Positions 47,625 through 57,590 of a stretch of DNA of 64,000 nucleotides are shown here, piece after piece. Under the pieces are notes generated by a model, which was not told the DNA's origin, ran no database searches, and worked only from the letters and a program-made list of their open reading frames with translations. Location: positions 62,001 to 126,000 of the forward strand of contig NZ_JAEAGR010000010.1 in NCBI RefSeq assembly GCF_015999265.1. The letters run 5' to 3'. The DNA comes from Mobilitalea sibirica. GTDB lineage: Bacteria > Bacillota > Clostridia > Lachnospirales > Lachnospiraceae. The first letter of the stretch is position 1, and each line of letters begins with the position of its first letter. Both the position numbers and the translations under genes were made by a program.

Positions 47625-49574
47625 ATGGCAAGAAACAGGACCTATAACAAAAAAAATATATTGGTGGTGGTTAGTGTTGTAATACTGGCTGCCATTGCTC
47701 TTACAGGAAGACTGGGATATCTGATGATTGCAAAATCGGAGGATTATGCAGCCCGTGCAAAACAACTACATGAAAGAGAACGGGCGATAAAAGCAGAACG
47801 GGGAAGTATCTATGACAGAAACGGTGTTGAAATTGCTACCAACAAACCGGTATGTACAATCTCAGTCATACATAGCCAGATAACTGACCCGGAACAGGTT
47901 ATAAGGGTTTTATCCGATTTGCTTGGCTTGAGTGAAGAAAGGGTAAGAAAAAGAGTCGAGAAGGTTTCCTCCATTGAACGGGTGAAATCCAATGTTGATA
48001 AAGAAATAGCAGATAAAATCAGGGAATATGACCTGAATGGAGTTATGGTGGATGAGGATTATAAGAGGTACTATCCCTATGGTAGTCTGGCATCCAAGGT
48101 GATCGGTTTTACCGGAAGTGACAATCAGGGTATCATAGGCCTTGAAGTAAAATATGAGGAAAGCTTGAAAGGAATAGATGGTACGATACTTACCTTAACC
48201 ACTGCTTACGGTGTTGAGATACCGAACGCGGCAGAAGACAGGATTGAACCACAACCGGGGAATGATTTACATTTAAGCTTGGATGTAAATATTCAAAAAT
48301 ATGCCGAGCAGGCTGCCAAAAAGGTGATGCAGGCAAAGAGTGCGGATAATGTTAAGCTAATTGTTATGAATCCGCAAAACGGTGAATTGTACGCAATGGT
48401 AAATGTCCCTGAATTTGATTTAAACAATCCTTATACGTTAATTGATGAAATCGTGAAGGAACATGAAGGAGAGCAAATCACTTCAGAAAAAATGAATGAG
48501 CTTCTTAATGGAATGTGGAGAAATGCCTGTATCAGCGACACCTATGAACCAGGCTCTGCATTTAAAATAGTGACTGCTACGGCAGCCTTAGAAGAAAAAG
48601 TGGTTGAACTAGATGATACATTCCATTGTCCCGGATATAAACGGGTTGAGGACAGGATTATCAGATGTCATAAGGCCGGTGGTCATGGCACACAGACCTT
48701 TGTGGAAGGAATTAGAAATTCCTGTAATCCGGTATTTATGGAAATCGGCGCAAGAGTAGGCGTTGAACGAATGTATTATTATTTTGACAAGATGGGATTG
48801 TTTGATAAGACCGGGGTGGATCTTCCGGGAGAAGCCAATTCCATTATGCATAAAAAAGATATCATTAAAGCAGTTGAACTGGCGACCATGTCCTTTGGAC
48901 AGTCCTTTCAGATTACACCGTTACAGCTATTGGTAGCATCCAGTGCTGCGGTAAACGGAGGAAAACTGGTAACACCTCATTTTGGGGTTGAAATCAAAGC
49001 TCCTGATGGAAGGACAGTTAAGACCTTAAAATATGACACAGAAGAAGGAGCAGTTTCTAAGGAAACTTCGGATATTATGAATGAACTTCTTGAATCGGTC
49101 ATTTCTGACGGCACCGGCAAAAGGGCATATCTTCCCGGTTTTAAAATTGGAGGAAAGACAGCTACTTCGGAGAAGCTTCCCAGAAGGACCGGAAGATATA
49201 TCTCCTCCTTTATCGGCTTTGCCCCTGCGGATAACCCGCAGGTAATGGCAATCGTCTTAATTGATGAGCCGGTTGGAATTTATTATGGTGGTACGATTGC
49301 TGCACCTGTGGTTGCAGAGCTTTTTGATAATATACTTCCTTATATGGGAATAGAAGAAAGATATACAGAGGAAGAACTTCAAAAATTCAATGTCGGAACA
49401 TTCCAGGTTCCTAATTTCGTTGGGAAGACAAAGAAGGAAGTGAAGGATCTGTTAAAAGTATATGAATTTGGGGAGATATATTCTCCGGGTGAAGGGGAGA
49501 CGGTTATGGAACAATTTCCGCTTCCGGGGGAAACGGTTGAGAAAGAGAGCGATTTGATTTTGTATTATAATTAA
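47625..49574 (+). CDS. spoVD: Class B penicillin-binding protein with PASTA domain (SpoVD-like)
   Basis: The 649-residue protein has a membrane helix (about 11-33), a dimerisation domain (ERGSIYDRNGVEIA) and the catalytic domain with Ser311 in GSAFKIVT and SCN at 366-368. The third active-site box reads KTATSEK from Lys511, where KTGT is usual. One PASTA domain ends the protein (VPNFVGKTKKEVKDLLK). The layout matches SpoVD, needed for spore cortex, and its place after ftsI is the known one. No clear ribosome site precedes ATG 47625. The alanine in the KTG box is noted separately. Confidence 0.9.
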   Translation: MARNRTYNKKNILVVVSVVILAAIALTGRLGYLMIAKSEDYAARAKQLHERERAIKAERGSIYDRNGVEIATNKPVCTISVIHSQITDPEQVIRVLSDLLGLSEERVRKRVEKVSSIERVKSNVDKEIADKIREYDLNGVMVDEDYKRYYPYGSLASKVIGFTGSDNQGIIGLEVKYEESLKGIDGTILTLTTAYGVEIPNAAEDRIEPQPGNDLHLSLDVNIQKYAEQAAKKVMQAKSADNVKLIVMNPQNGELYAMVNVPEFDLNNPYTLIDEIVKEHEGEQITSEKMNELLNGMWRNACISDTYEPGSAFKIVTATAALEEKVVELDDTFHCPGYKRVEDRIIRCHKAGGHGTQTFVEGIRNSCNPVFMEIGARVGVERMYYYFDKMGLFDKTGVDLPGEANSIMHKKDIIKAVELATMSFGQSFQITPLQLLVASSAAVNGGKLVTPHFGVEIKAPDGRTVKTLKYDTEEGAVSKETSDIMNELLESVISDGTGKRAYLPGFKIGGKTATSEKLPRRTGRYISSFIGFAPADNPQVMAIVLIDEPVGIYYGGTIAAPVVAELFDNILPYMGIEERYTEEELQKFNVGTFQVPNFVGKTKKEVKDLLKVYEFGEIYSPGEGETVMEQFPLPGETVEKESDLILYYN

Positions 49575-49718
49575 TATTGTCAATTGAAATGTTATAAAGT
49601 ATAATAGCTAAGTTAATAATACAAAAAAGAGTTTCTTGAAAATAGGTGTACTTAACAGTGCAACAAAAGATTATCACGTAAGAAATTGTGCCTATTCCCA
49701 AGGCAGATAGGAGTTAAC

Positions 49719-50687
49719 ATGAATTTTGCAGATTTTAAAGTAGTATTACCGGCTATTATTTCCTTTGGAGTTTGTGTGGTTTTATGTCCACTATTGATAC
49801 CATTTTTAAAAAGGTTAAAATTTGGTCAATATATTAGACAGGAAGGTCCGGAATCCCATTTAAAAAAGTCAGGAACGCCTACTATGGGTGGAATTGTCAT
49901 TGTACTTAGTGTAGCAATTACTTCATTAATATATTTAAAAGACTATCCGGATATCGTACCTGTTCTGTTCGCAACAATCGGATTTGGTATTATAGGCTTT
50001 ATGGATGACTACATAAAGGTGGTAATGAAACGCTCTATGGGATTAAAAGCCTGGCAAAAGCTGTTAGGTCAGATTCTAGTCACTGCAATATTCGGATATT
50101 ATCTGATTAATTTTACGGATGTAGGAACAGCTATGTTAATCCCTTTTTCCGGAGGTAAATATCTGGATGTCTCTTATATGTTTTTGCCGATGTTTTTTAT
50201 CGTGGTATTAGGAACAGTTAACGGATCTAACTTTACCGATGGTCTTGATGGTTTAGAGTCCTCAGTTACGGTATTAATAGCAACATTTTTCACGGTTGTG
50301 GCAATCGGAGTAAAAAGTGGTATCTCGCCGATTACCGGAGCGGTGGCAGGAAGTCTTTTAGCCTTCCTGTTATATAATGTATATCCCGCCAAAGTATTTA
50401 TGGGTGACACCGGTTCCCTTGCCTTAGGAGGCTTTGTTGCATCGGCGGCTTTTATGCTACAGATGCCTCTGTTTATATTGATTGTTGCTTTGGTATATCT
50501 GGTTGAGGTAATGTCTGTTATGATGCAGGTTGGCTATTTTAAATTAACCGGTGGAAAACGGATATTTAAAATGGCTCCTATCCACCATCATTTTGAGCTT
50601 ATGGGATGGGAAGAAACAAGGGTAGTTGCTGTATTTTCTATCATTACAGCTGTACTTTGTCTGGTTGGTCTTATGGGTCTTAACTAA
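49719..50687 (+). CDS. mraY: Phospho-MurNAc-pentapeptide transferase
   Basis: The 322-residue integral membrane enzyme makes lipid I. It has about ten membrane segments and the signature motifs SGTPTMGGI, GFMDDYIKV (the aspartate pair), NFTDGLDGL, FMGDTGSLALGG, and APIHHHFELMGW with the histidine cluster. ATG 49719 follows GATAGGAG. The length is typical. Confidence 0.96.
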   Translation: MNFADFKVVLPAIISFGVCVVLCPLLIPFLKRLKFGQYIRQEGPESHLKKSGTPTMGGIVIVLSVAITSLIYLKDYPDIVPVLFATIGFGIIGFMDDYIKVVMKRSMGLKAWQKLLGQILVTAIFGYYLINFTDVGTAMLIPFSGGKYLDVSYMFLPMFFIVVLGTVNGSNFTDGLDGLESSVTVLIATFFTVVAIGVKSGISPITGAVAGSLLAFLLYNVYPAKVFMGDTGSLALGGFVASAAFMLQMPLFILIVALVYLVEVMSVMMQVGYFKLTGGKRIFKMAPIHHHFELMGWEETRVVAVFSIITAVLCLVGLMGLN

Positions 50688-50791
50688 TTAGTAAAGATAT
50701 TAGGAATAATACGTAGGCAATATTAAGATATCTTTTCAACAATGATACAGTAGTTTCTTATTATTAAAACTGATGAACCGGAGGAATAAGT

Positions 50792-52150
50792 ATGCAGCTG
50801 GGGGAAAAAAGGGTTCTGGTATTCGGTGCCGCAAAAAGCGGTATCTCTGCAACAAGGCTGTTACAGAAACAGGGCGCATTTGTAATATTGTATGACGGTA
50901 ATAAAAAACTGAAACTAGAAGACTTTGAAAAAGAATTTGATATAAAGCATAATTTTGATTTGATTCTCGGGGACTTATCAGACGATCAAATCTCTACCAT
51001 CGATTTACTGGTTTTGAGTCCGGGAGTTGCCATAGATAATCCCGTGGTTGAACGGATTAGAGCAAATAATATACCAATCTGGGGAGAAGTTGAGTTAGCG
51101 TACCGTTTATCCAAAGGAAAAATAATCGGTATCACTGGTACTAATGGAAAGACCACCACCACAGCCATGGTAGGAGAAATTATGAAGACCTATTTTTCAC
51201 AGGTTTATGTGGTGGGAAATATCGGATATCCTTATACAGATATTGCTTTGGAGACATCCGATAACAGTGTAATTGTAGCTGAATTAAGCAGTTTTCAATT
51301 GGAGACAATTCATGAGTTTAAACCTATGGTGAGCGCCATATTAAATATTACTCCGGACCACTTAGACAGACATCATACGATGGAAAATTATATTAGTATG
51401 AAGGAGAATATTGCCAAAAACCAGACGTTATCCGAGGTATGTGTACTTAATTACGAGGATGATATTCTTAGAAAAATGGCTGACAGACTTCCAACCAATA
51501 TATTGTTTTTCAGCAGTGCTAGAGAACTGAAAAACGGAATGTATCTGGATGGGGATGACATAATCTATAGTCAGAATGGTGCGAAGCAAACGGTATGTAA
51601 TATAAATGAACTGAGGATCTTAGGAAAACACAGTTATGAAAATGTTATGGCTGCCGTAGGGATTGCAATTACCATGGGTGTACCAATGGATTTAATTAAA
51701 AAAGCTGTAACCTCATTTCAGGCGGTGGAGCATAGAATAGAATATGTAGAAACGATAAACGGAGTTACCTATTATAATGACTCCAAAGGTACGAACACAG
51801 ATGCCTCCATCAAAGCGATACAGGCGATGAATAGTCCTACGATTTTAATCGGTGGAGGATATGATAAAAATTCTGAGTTTGATGAATGGATCGAAGCCTT
51901 TGAAGGAAAAGTAAAATGTCTGATACTACTGGGGCAAACCAGAGAAAAGATAGCGAAGGCTGCCAGAGAATATGGTTATGACAATATTATTATGGTAGAT
52001 GGTTTAAAAGAAGCAGTAAAGATTAGTGCGCAAAAAGCCGAAGATGGGGATGCTGTATTATTATCTCCGGCTTGTGCCAGTTGGGATATGTTTGATAACT
52101 ATGAGCAACGAGGAAAACTATTCAAGGAATATGTCAGGGAAATGCTTTAA
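50792..52150 (+). CDS. murD: UDP-MurNAc-L-alanine:D-glutamate ligase
   Basis: The 452-residue Mur ligase adds D-glutamate. The N-terminal domain (VLVFGAAKSGISATRLL) binds UDP. The ATP site is GITGTNGKTTTTAM near residue 113, SSFQLETIHEFKP and NITPDHLDRH lie in the central domain and YNDSKGTN, TILIGGGYDK and LLSPACASWDMF in the last. ATG 50792 follows GGAGG. Confidence 0.96.
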   Translation: MQLGEKRVLVFGAAKSGISATRLLQKQGAFVILYDGNKKLKLEDFEKEFDIKHNFDLILGDLSDDQISTIDLLVLSPGVAIDNPVVERIRANNIPIWGEVELAYRLSKGKIIGITGTNGKTTTTAMVGEIMKTYFSQVYVVGNIGYPYTDIALETSDNSVIVAELSSFQLETIHEFKPMVSAILNITPDHLDRHHTMENYISMKENIAKNQTLSEVCVLNYEDDILRKMADRLPTNILFFSSARELKNGMYLDGDDIIYSQNGAKQTVCNINELRILGKHSYENVMAAVGIAITMGVPMDLIKKAVTSFQAVEHRIEYVETINGVTYYNDSKGTNTDASIKAIQAMNSPTILIGGGYDKNSEFDEWIEAFEGKVKCLILLGQTREKIAKAAREYGYDNIIMVDGLKEAVKISAQKAEDGDAVLLSPACASWDMFDNYEQRGKLFKEYVREML

Positions 52151-52170
52151 TAAAGCGGGAGTGTTGAAGG

Positions 52171-53313
52171 ATGAGCAGAACAGCAGGAGAAACGAATCGA
52201 AAGAAAATGCATAGCTACTATGACTACAGCTTATTATTTCTGACACTCTTTCTTGTGTGCTTTGGCTTAGTCATGATTTACAGTACCAGTTCCTATAACG
52301 CCCAGAGGGTTTACGGCAATGCCACTCATTATCTGGAAAGGCAGGCTTTATTTGGCGGGGCGGGAATACTCATTATGCTGCTAGTATCTAAGATAGATTA
52401 TCGTCTTATGATAACTAAACTGGCCGTAATAAAGATAAAACCGGTTACACTACTGTATTTTCTGTGTATCATATTACAAATATACGTTTTAATCTTCGGA
52501 GATGTCATCAATGGTGCGAAGCGTTGGATTAACATGGGCGCCTTGGGAAGATTTCAGCCCTCCGAGTTAACGAAGATAGCTGTTATAGTTTTTACTGCGT
52601 ACATAGTAAATCTGGCTCCAAGAAAACTAGATAGATTCCGTGGTTTTTTAAGAGTGGTTCTGTTTATTGCCCCTTTACTGGGTCTCATCGTAATCGAGAA
52701 CTTTTCGACCGCTCTAGTTGTCGGTGTCATAATGGTGGCAATCTGCTTTGTAGCCAGTAAGAAGAAGTTTTATTTTATTATATCAGGCCTGTTAATGGCA
52801 GGTATCGGGTCCATGCTTATCTTCTTTGTATCCTATCGTTCTACCCGTATAGATGTATGGCTGAATGTGGAGACCCATGAGAAGGGTTATCAAATCTTAC
52901 AGGGGCTTTATGCAATCGCATCGGGAGGAATCTTCGGAAAGGGTCTGGGAGAAAGCATGCAAAAACTGGGCTTTATTCCGGAATCTCATAACGATATGAT
53001 TTTCTCGGTTATTTGTGAAGAATTAGGTTTGTTCGGGGCAGTAGCCCTGATCTTACTTTTCATATTATTGATATGGCGTATCTTCATCATCGCCATAAAT
53101 GCACCGGATTTATTCGGTGGACTGATTGCTACCGGTGTCCTTGCCCATATTGCAACTCAGGTTTTAATCAACATTGCGGTTGTTACCAATTCAATACCAT
53201 CTACCGGTATTCCGCTGCCGTTCATCAGCTACGGCGGAAGCTCGGTTATGGTTCTTCTCTTTGAGATGGGAATTGTACTCAGTGTCTCAAATCAGATTAA
53301 AGCGGAGAGATGA
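52171..53313 (+). CDS. ftsW: FtsW/SpoVE-type peptidoglycan polymerase
   Basis: The 380-residue SEDS protein has about ten membrane helices. The diagnostic stretch is GKGLGESMQKLGFIPESHND with FSVICEELG, followed by IPLPFISYGGSS. It polymerises glycan and partners class B PBPs, here FtsI or SpoVD. In Bacillus the equivalent gene at this place is spoVE. The sequence does not separate the vegetative and sporulation versions, and no second copy is in the window. It starts 20 bases after murD. Confidence 0.92.
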   Translation: MSRTAGETNRKKMHSYYDYSLLFLTLFLVCFGLVMIYSTSSYNAQRVYGNATHYLERQALFGGAGILIMLLVSKIDYRLMITKLAVIKIKPVTLLYFLCIILQIYVLIFGDVINGAKRWINMGALGRFQPSELTKIAVIVFTAYIVNLAPRKLDRFRGFLRVVLFIAPLLGLIVIENFSTALVVGVIMVAICFVASKKKFYFIISGLLMAGIGSMLIFFVSYRSTRIDVWLNVETHEKGYQILQGLYAIASGGIFGKGLGESMQKLGFIPESHNDMIFSVICEELGLFGAVALILLFILLIWRIFIIAINAPDLFGGLIATGVLAHIATQVLINIAVVTNSIPSTGIPLPFISYGGSSVMVLLFEMGIVLSVSNQIKAER

Positions 53314-53386
53314 GGTTCACCTTTCACGCGGACAAAGGAGATTTCATATAGTAGTATTATATTTCCTTAATTGTCTGAGGTGTGCT

Positions 53387-54667
53387 ATGTCGAGTATCAA
53401 GGTTATCGGCGGGGAGCAATTAAAGGGTGAGTTAAGAATACAAGGTTCAAAGAATGCAGCATTACCGGTTATTGCTGCAACAATTTTGAATAAAGGTATC
53501 ACAAAACTTAATCATTGCCCCAAAATACTTGATGTTTTTCATATGATAAAAATATTGGAGGAACTTGGATGTAAAGCCGCATGGGAGGGTAACACCTTGT
53601 ATGTGGACTCGACTACAATACTGAACACCTCCGTTTCGGAGATGTCAGTAAGTAAGATGAGAAGCTCCATATTATTCTTAGGAGCATTACTGGGACGGTG
53701 CCATGAGGTAACAATTGCTTATCCCGGAGGCTGTTCCATAGGGAAACGGCCGATTGATTATCACTTGTCAGCCATCAAAAAAATGAATGTTTGTCAGGAG
53801 TTTATGGGTGAAGAGGATAATATAATCCATTGTTACACGAATGAGATTATCGGAAATGATATTTTTCTTGAATTTCCAAGCGTTGGTGCGACACAAAATG
53901 TGGTATTATCTGCAGTGCTATCTGAAGGAGTTACCAGGATTTTCAATGCTGCTAGAGAACCTGAGGTTACTGAACTATGTAATTACCTTGTGGAAGCAGG
54001 TGCAAGGATTTGCGGAAAAGGTACAGCCTTTCTTGAAGTGGAAGGAGTGAAGAAGTTACATGATGTGGAATTCACTCTTTCGCCGGACCGAATCGTTGCA
54101 GGAACATATATGACAGCGGTTGCTGCTATTTGTGGAGACGCATATTTACTTAATACACCGACGAGACAACTTGATACGGTAATCAGAATGCTTAGAAAGG
54201 TTGGTTGCAACCTTGAATGTATGGATGATCAAGTGCATGTCTTTTGCAGACAAAGGCCATTACCAATCGATACACTCATCACAAAACCGTATCCCGGATT
54301 TCCTACTGATATGCAATCGCAGATGCTGACAGTATTAAGCATGGCGAATGGAAAAAGTACTATAATAGAAGAAATTTTTGAATCAAGGTTTCAGAATGTA
54401 AAAGAACTAAAGAAGATGGGTGCAATCATACACCTCGAGGATAAAGGGAAAAAAGCTGTAATATCCGGTGTAGAAAAACTGCACGGAGCAGTGGTAGATG
54501 CCCATGATTTACGTGGAGGCGCAGCCCTGGTATTAGCCGGTCTGGCTGCAGAAGGAACAACAATTGTAAGAGAAGCAACAAGTATTGAGCGAGGTTATGA
54601 AGATATCTGCAGAGACTTATCTATCTTAGGTGCAAATATCAAGTTTTGCAGCGAGAATGCTTCATAG
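53387..54667 (+). CDS. murA: UDP-GlcNAc 1-carboxyvinyltransferase
   Basis: The 426-residue enzyme commits UDP-GlcNAc to muramic acid synthesis. The active-site loop has Cys116 in PGGCSIGKRPIDYHL, so the enzyme should be fosfomycin-sensitive in principle. SKNAALPVIAAT, FPTDMQSQ and the last AHDLRGGAALVLAGL complete the pattern. ATG 53387 follows CTGAGGTG; longer upstream frames overlap ftsW and are not used. It occupies the slot where murG often lies. Confidence 0.94.
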   Translation: MSSIKVIGGEQLKGELRIQGSKNAALPVIAATILNKGITKLNHCPKILDVFHMIKILEELGCKAAWEGNTLYVDSTTILNTSVSEMSVSKMRSSILFLGALLGRCHEVTIAYPGGCSIGKRPIDYHLSAIKKMNVCQEFMGEEDNIIHCYTNEIIGNDIFLEFPSVGATQNVVLSAVLSEGVTRIFNAAREPEVTELCNYLVEAGARICGKGTAFLEVEGVKKLHDVEFTLSPDRIVAGTYMTAVAAICGDAYLLNTPTRQLDTVIRMLRKVGCNLECMDDQVHVFCRQRPLPIDTLITKPYPGFPTDMQSQMLTVLSMANGKSTIIEEIFESRFQNVKELKKMGAIIHLEDKGKKAVISGVEKLHGAVVDAHDLRGGAALVLAGLAAEGTTIVREATSIERGYEDICRDLSILGANIKFCSENAS

Positions 54668-54683
54668 GAGGCACGGGAATAAT

Positions 54684-55442
54684 ATGAACAGGAAGATGCA
54701 AAGGAATTCTAATAGTGTACGAAAGAGGCTTTTGTTAAAAAGCATCAAAGCTTTTATTTTTATCGGACTTCCCATTATATTATTTGGTTTTACCTTTCAA
54801 TTAAAGAATCTTACAATACAGGGGTCGTCCCGTAATACTCCCGAACAGGTAAAAGAACAGATCATTAAGACAAAACTGGATTCCAATGCATTGCTTTTAT
54901 ATCTGAAATATACGTTTTTTACGGATGTACAAATTCCTTTCGTTGAAAAGGTTGATATGGAACTTTTGAGTAATAATACAATTAAGGTCCGTGTATATGA
55001 GAAGATGGTAACCGGCTGTGTGGAGTTTATGGGTGAGTATCTGTACTTTGACAAGGATGGTTATGTTGTGGAAAGTTCTTCGAAACGGTTAGAGGACATC
55101 CCACAGATAATAGGACTAAAGTTTAATAAAATCATATTACATGAGAAGCTTGAGGTACAAAAGGAGGATTTATTTGATGTCATCCTGAATCTAACCCAAT
55201 TAATTGAAAAATATCAGTTGGAGGTAGATACGATCAGTTTTAACAACAGATACGAGATTACATTACAATGCGGTGACATCAAAGCCCTAATTGGGAAAAG
55301 AAGTACCTATGATGAAATTATTGCAGAACTTAGTGGGATTTTAAAAGAAGCGCAAGGAATGAAATTGGACAAGCTGGACTTAAGAAATTTTAAGGATGGT
55401 AAGGGAACAATTATTGCGATACCAGAAAATCCGACAGATTAG
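54684..55442 (+). CDS. ftsQ: FtsQ/DivIB cell division protein
   Basis: The 252-residue protein has a short basic cytosolic part, one membrane helix (about 20-40, SIKAFIFIGLPIILFGFTF) and an extracellular POTRA domain (about 45-115) that opens KNLTIQGSSRNTPEQVKEQI. The C-terminal beta domain is present. It links FtsL and FtsB in the divisome. ATG 54684 follows TAGGAGG with a longish 12-base spacer. Low sequence identity is usual for the family. Confidence 0.88.
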   Translation: MNRKMQRNSNSVRKRLLLKSIKAFIFIGLPIILFGFTFQLKNLTIQGSSRNTPEQVKEQIIKTKLDSNALLLYLKYTFFTDVQIPFVEKVDMELLSNNTIKVRVYEKMVTGCVEFMGEYLYFDKDGYVVESSSKRLEDIPQIIGLKFNKIILHEKLEVQKEDLFDVILNLTQLIEKYQLEVDTISFNNRYEITLQCGDIKALIGKRSTYDEIIAELSGILKEAQGMKLDKLDLRNFKDGKGTIIAIPENPTD

Positions 55443-55664
55443 ATAAAAAATTCCGAAATAATTCATAAATTTTAAAAATTATGCTTGATTATTTGGGAAT
55501 TTAAAGATATTATATATATTAGGATTAGGAAAACACCATAAATTGTATGAGATAAGGAATTTGTCCCATGATAATGTGGTTTTTCGTTGGAAATGGAATA
55601 ATATATCAAAGGGAAATTGAAGAGTAAAATAATAGAAAAGATCACGATGAAGGAGGAATTGACC

Positions 55665-56900
55665 TTGCTTGAGATAAGAACAAATGAGGCGGATGCAACT
55701 GCAAAAATACTTGTAATTGGGGTAGGAGGAGCAGGTAATAATGCCGTTAATCGAATGATAGAGGAAAATATCGTAGGTGTTGAATTTGTTTGTGTAAATA
55801 CGGACAAACAGCATCTTAAAAACTGCAAGGCTCCGCAATGCATTCAAATCGGTGAAAAGCTTACGAAAGGTCTCGGAGCGGGGGCGCAGCCGGAGATTGG
55901 ACAAAAAGCTGCAGAGGAAAGCAGGGAACAATTAGCTGAACTTATAAAGGGAGCCGATATGGTTTTTGTTACTTGCGGTATGGGTGGCGGAACCGGAACA
56001 GGTGCAGCTCCTATCGTAGCGCAGATAGCAAAAGAAATGGGAATATTAACTGTTGGTATCGTGACAAAGCCTTTTAAATTCGAAGCTAAGACCCGTATGA
56101 CCAATGCAGTCAGTGGTATTGAAAGGTTAAAAGAGCAAGTAGATACCTTGATTGTGATTCCGAACGATAAATTATTAGAAATTGTTGATAGAAGAACTAC
56201 GATGCCGGATGCTTTAAGAAAAGCAGATGAAGTATTGCAACAGGGCGTACAGGGTATTACAGATTTAATTAATGTTCCGGGACTTATTAACCTTGATTTC
56301 GCGGATGTGCAGACAGTTATGAAGGACAAAGGCGTGGCACATATCGGAATCGGTCTTGGTACCGGTGATGATAAATGTGTTGATGCAGTAAAACAGGCAA
56401 TCACCAGTCCCCTTCTTGAAACCACCATACAAGGTGCTTCTCATGTGATCATTAATATATCCGGAGATATCAGTCTGGTAGAAGCCAATGAAGCGGCTAC
56501 TTTGGTACAGGAACTTGCAGGGGATTCTGCTAATATCATCTTTGGTGCTATGTATGATGATACAGCGCCGGATACTGCGACTATTACGGTAATTGCAACT
56601 GGTTTAGATGGTAGATCAAAAGAAATGGTTAAGACTCCTGAATTTTTAAGACGCCAAACACCTAACTCTACGGTTAGACCATCATTAAATTCCGATCTCG
56701 GTTTAAACAGAAGCTTTACAGCAGGAAGTACATATAGCGGACAAGCTACTCAGACCGGTCAGACCAGTCAACCAAGCTATCATACAGATCCTTCCAGAAG
56801 GCCGGTAAGCCAGCCAGGTAAAGCACCGTTAAATACGAATACAGATCCCGGCGGCATCAAAATTCCTGAGTTTTTACAGAAAAATCGACACAATAAATAA
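55665..56900 (+). CDS. ftsZ: Cell division GTPase FtsZ
   Basis: The 411-residue tubulin homologue has the nucleotide loop [15 protein letters not shown] near residue 106, the T7 synergy loop [12 protein letters not shown], and a C-terminal tail ending [16 protein letters not shown] for partner binding. The TTG at 55665 is the best start, eight bases after AAGGAGG at 55650-55656; the ATG at 55647 would include that site. The linker of about 70 residues is rich in Ser, Thr and Gln. The gene is 220 bases after ftsQ, without ftsA between. Confidence 0.95.
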   Translation: MLEIRTNEADATAKILVIGVGGAGNNAVNRMIEENIVGVEFVCVNTDKQHLKNCKAPQCIQIGEKLTKGLGAGAQPEIGQKAAEESREQLAELIKGADMVFVTCGMGGGTGTGAAPIVAQIAKEMGILTVGIVTKPFKFEAKTRMTNAVSGIERLKEQVDTLIVIPNDKLLEIVDRRTTMPDALRKADEVLQQGVQGITDLINVPGLINLDFADVQTVMKDKGVAHIGIGLGTGDDKCVDAVKQAITSPLLETTIQGASHVIINISGDISLVEANEAATLVQELAGDSANIIFGAMYDDTAPDTATITVIATGLDGRSKEMVKTPEFLRRQTPNSTVRPSLNSDLGLNRSFTAGSTYSGQATQTGQTSQPSYHTDPSRRPVSQPGKAPLNTNTDPGGIKIPEFLQKNRHNK

Positions 56901-56940
56901 ATTCGTTTCAATAGAAAAATCATTTTACTTAAGAGATTTA

Positions 56941-56984
56941 GGCTGTCAGATTATTTGATAAAAAATAATCTGACAGCCTTTTTT
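56941..56984 (+). terminator. Strong intrinsic terminator after ftsZ
   Basis: A 16-bp stem with no mismatches (56941-56956 with 56963-56978) has a six-base loop and six T residues. It ends the dcw operon and separates it from the sporulation genes. Confidence 0.95.
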
Positions 56985-57590
56985 GTTGTTATTACGTGGA
57001 TATTCCAAAAAACTGTAAAAAAAAGTAAATGAAAACTAAAAATCCAATACCAGAAACTGACATATTTTGGATACGAAACAAGTTATAATCGATATGTACG
57101 TTGGACGTAAAAAATATAGAGCACCGGCACTCAGTAACTCCTTTATTTTGTATCATTGCAGGGAGAGATTGTACATAAAAACGGAGAAAAGTATCTATAT
57201 GGAGGTTGAACAGCGTTACTGTTTACTCTCACATAATAATTGGGCACAATGATTTCGATAAATGATTCCGAAAAGGAGTATTTGCATTCGTCAGTACTTT
57301 AGGTTCTGTATTTTAAAAACTTATGTACTGCTACGTAGTGCAACTAAGAGACAACGGCTCCGCGTCGGAAGCCTTTGTCGAAATCATATCCTCTACTTTG
57401 ACTGGGTAGTAACAGTAACTGAACAGATATTGTATTAAATTTCTCGTGCAAGTATAATACGATATCTTGACAGCTAAAACGTCTGAGCACTAAGTTCTAG
57501 ATAGAAATTGGTCACACAATATGACCTTTCCTTGCTAAACCAAATTAATTTACACTAGGATGTTTGACCTGGATTGCATGGAGGTGAAAT
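56985..57590. other. 600-bp structured intergenic region before spoIIGA
   Basis: No gene is convincing here. An inverted repeat of 14 bp (57249-57262 with 57374-57387, one G-U) encloses further small hairpins including one at 57354-57373. A perfect Spo0A box TGTCGAA is at 57376-57382 and a near-match TTCGATA at 57253-57259. TTGACT at 57398-57403 may be a -35 element with AGATAT 21 bases on, a long spacer like that of Spo0A-dependent sigma-A promoters. Confidence 0.5.
57376..57433 (+). promoter_or_regulatory. Candidate Spo0A-controlled promoter of spoIIGA
   Basis: TGTCGAA (57376-57382) is an exact Spo0A box core on the plus strand. It lies 16 bases ahead of TTGACT (57398-57403), with AGATAT or TATTGT 21-24 bases further. 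Known spoIIG promoters have Spo0A boxes around a -35 with a too-long spacer. The match is suggestive only. Confidence 0.45.

Noticed and set aside
55844-56428. 194-codon antisense frame
   Set aside because: It lies wholly opposite ftsZ and has no ribosome site; shadow of the true gene.
57067-57252. 61-codon open frame before spoIIGA
   Set aside because: It starts with TTG without a ribosome site, has odd composition and overlaps the inverted repeat; no evidence that it is a gene.
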